Shown here: positions 22,622-23,312 of the stretch, one piece after another
Numbering within the stretch: position 1 is the stretch's first letter
How the letters are laid out: every line of letters starts with the position of its first letter
Origin: JBCCSZ01 sp039199225
GTDB lineage: Bacteria > Bacteroidota > Bacteroidia > Chitinophagales > Saprospiraceae
Assembly (NCBI GenBank): GCA_039199225.1
Contig: JBCCSZ010000096.1
Location: forward strand, 1 to 23,312
DNA: 23,312 nt
Reading direction: 5' to 3'
Notes under the pieces: generated by a model
The model's input: the letters and a program-made list of their open reading frames with translations, nothing else
The model's database searches: none
Told to the model about the DNA's origin: nothing
Position numbers and translations under genes: made by a program

Positions 22622-23092
22622 TTAAACAGTTCCTCTGTTGTGCGTTCTCCAAATGGAAAGTATCATTCTCAACGGCAGCAAAACAGCCGCAAAAATACTG
22701 CCTACCCCGAACAATAACATCTCATTTCGAATGAAGCTACCCAGGGCCTCCTGCCCCTTGATGGGCAAAGCACCCATAAAAGATTCGAGCCCTTGCTCAT
22801 CCAGATATGTCTGAAAATAGTTGAGCTGATTAACCAAATAAAATAGTATTGGCAAACACAAAACCAGCACGATGGCTTTCAGCCATTGACGCCGAGCCAA
22901 GAATGTGTGCCTCAACAGAAAAACATACCTGGTGAACGTAACGAATATAATGATAAAGACAATATTTGCCATCAAAAAGGGGTAATCATTGATCTTACTC
23001 AAGATGGGATATAAGATGGCAGCAGCTAGCAGAAAGGTAAAAAACCACCAAACAAGTTCGAGCTGATATGCCAAAGAAGATTGTTGCGTCAT
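22622..23092 (-). CDS. Small membrane protein of unknown function
   Basis: The protein is 156 residues from the ATG at 23092 (MTQQSSLAYQL). Four hydrophobic segments are visible: WWFFTFLLAAAILYPIL, FLMANIVFIIIFVTF, IVLVLCLPILFYLV and LFGVGSIFAAVLLPLRMIL, so it is an integral membrane protein. I recognise no family motif. The frame could begin upstream at 23167, but a strong promoter at 23115-23144 lies within that extension, which favours 23092. It is 13 nt upstream of the CMD gene and appears to start the operon running through pcrA. It sits directly downstream of the rRNA terminator. Confidence 0.75.
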   Translation of the reverse strand: MTQQSSLAYQLELVWWFFTFLLAAAILYPILSKINDYPFLMANIVFIIIFVTFTRYVFLLRHTFLARRQWLKAIVLVLCLPILFYLVNQLNYFQTYLDEQGLESFMGALPIKGQEALGSFIRNEMLLFGVGSIFAAVLLPLRMILSIWRTHNRGTV

Positions 23093-23114
23093 AACTGTTA
23101 TTTGAACAGGACTG

Positions 23115-23144
23115 CAAAAATACTGAGAATCCGCAACTTTCAAA
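23115..23144 (-). promoter_or_regulatory. Bacteroidota-type promoter of the membrane protein-CMD-pcrA operon
   Basis: On the minus strand TTTG (23144-23141) is followed after 18 nt by TATTTTTG (23122-23115), a full match to the -33/-7 consensus. The ATG at 23092 is 22 nt downstream, which supports that start. Confidence 0.72.
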
Positions 23145-23191
23145 ATCCTTTGTACAGAGCTGTACATTATGGACCAATTCTATAAAAGCTA

Positions 23192-23225
23192 AAAGCCCCG
23201 TTGTGCTATGTGACAACGAGGCTTT
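23192..23225 (-). terminator. Rho-independent terminator of the rRNA operon
   Basis: AAAGCC plus CGTTGT (192-197 and 199-204 of the 23,000 block) pairs with ACAACG plus GGCTTT (213-225), with one mismatch and an 8-nt loop. On the minus strand the stem runs into TTTTAGCTTTTATA. It stands about 20 nt after the 5S rRNA 3' end. Confidence 0.88.
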
Positions 23226-23243
23226 GTTGGCTGTATGTTGGGT

Positions 23244-23312
23244 TGGCAGCGACCTACTCTCCCACCCTGGGGCAGTACCATCGGCGCTAAAGGGCTTAAC
23301 TTCTCTGTTCGG
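23244..23312 (-). rRNA. rrf: 5S ribosomal RNA, 3' portion (5' end beyond the window)
   Basis: The minus strand shows the conserved 5S 3' half: CCGAACAGAGAAGTTAAGC at the window edge, then GATGGTACTGCCCCAGG, then GTGGGAGAGTAGGTCGCTGCC. The gene runs off the right edge, so only about 69 nt are present. The exact 3' end is estimated to within a few bases. It should be the last gene of a 16S-23S-5S operon read toward this window. Confidence 0.93.

Overview
The window reads as a chromosomal, mostly housekeeping stretch of a member of the Bacteroidota, most likely a free-living Saprospiraceae/Lewinella/Haliscomenobacter-like bacterium. The lineage call is inference. It rests on several promoter boxes matching the Bacteroidota consensus TAnnTTTG, few Shine-Dalgarno sequences, a secreted glycosidase ending in a Por/T9SS-type sorting domain, a two-domain FKBP lipoprotein, an OmpA-family protein with an N-terminal lectin-like region, and protein sequences that resemble Bacteroidota versions of QueG, Nif3, PcrA and FtsH. 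No transposase, phage gene, CRISPR array or defence system was recognised.

Layout. 1-604: a short exported thioredoxin-fold protein. 605-1208: a gene-free stretch with a tRNA-Met(CAU) on the minus strand and its terminator. 1209-2114 (+): FKBP-type prolyl isomerase lipoprotein, separated by a bidirectional terminator from a minus-strand GH9 glycosidase (2196-4610) and a minus-strand TPR protein (4799-6346). 6347-6765: non-coding, with a GC-rich block of consecutive hairpins and a strong terminator. 6766-11484 (minus): a likely operon of OmpA-family protein, PabB (4-amino-4-deoxychorismate synthase), Nif3-like metal protein and a coiled-coil/zinc-ribbon protein. 11725-12951 (minus): glutaryl-CoA dehydrogenase. 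13251-14598 (+): FolB fused to a cysteine-rich tail, then a DUF4197 lipoprotein. 14600-14777: an inverted repeat and a 23-bp tandem repeat with G-quadruplex potential. 14778-16603 (minus): an AI-2E-type membrane protein translationally overlapped with a TesA-like SGNH lipoprotein. 16741-18367 (+): a GtrB-like glycosyltransferase and a stand-alone receiver domain that has lost its phosphoacceptor Asp. 18378-23092 (minus): QueG, an orphan FtsH periplasmic-domain protein, PcrA/UvrD helicase, a carboxymuconolactone-decarboxylase/AhpD-like protein and a small membrane protein. 23192-23312: terminator and 3' part of a 5S rRNA, so an rRNA operon reads into the window end.

Functional links. PabB and FolB both serve folate synthesis although they are not in one transcription unit. 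QueG makes queuosine for tRNA. PcrA serves DNA repair. Several proteins belong to the envelope: the FKBP lipoprotein, OmpA, DUF4197, TesA, AI-2E and GT2 proteins. The most unusual items are the orphan FtsH extracellular domain (19417-19863), the degenerate receiver (17930-18367), the FolB-CWC fusion (13251-13763), the structured GC-rich intergenic block (about 6450-6605) and the 3 x 23-bp repeat (14710-14778).
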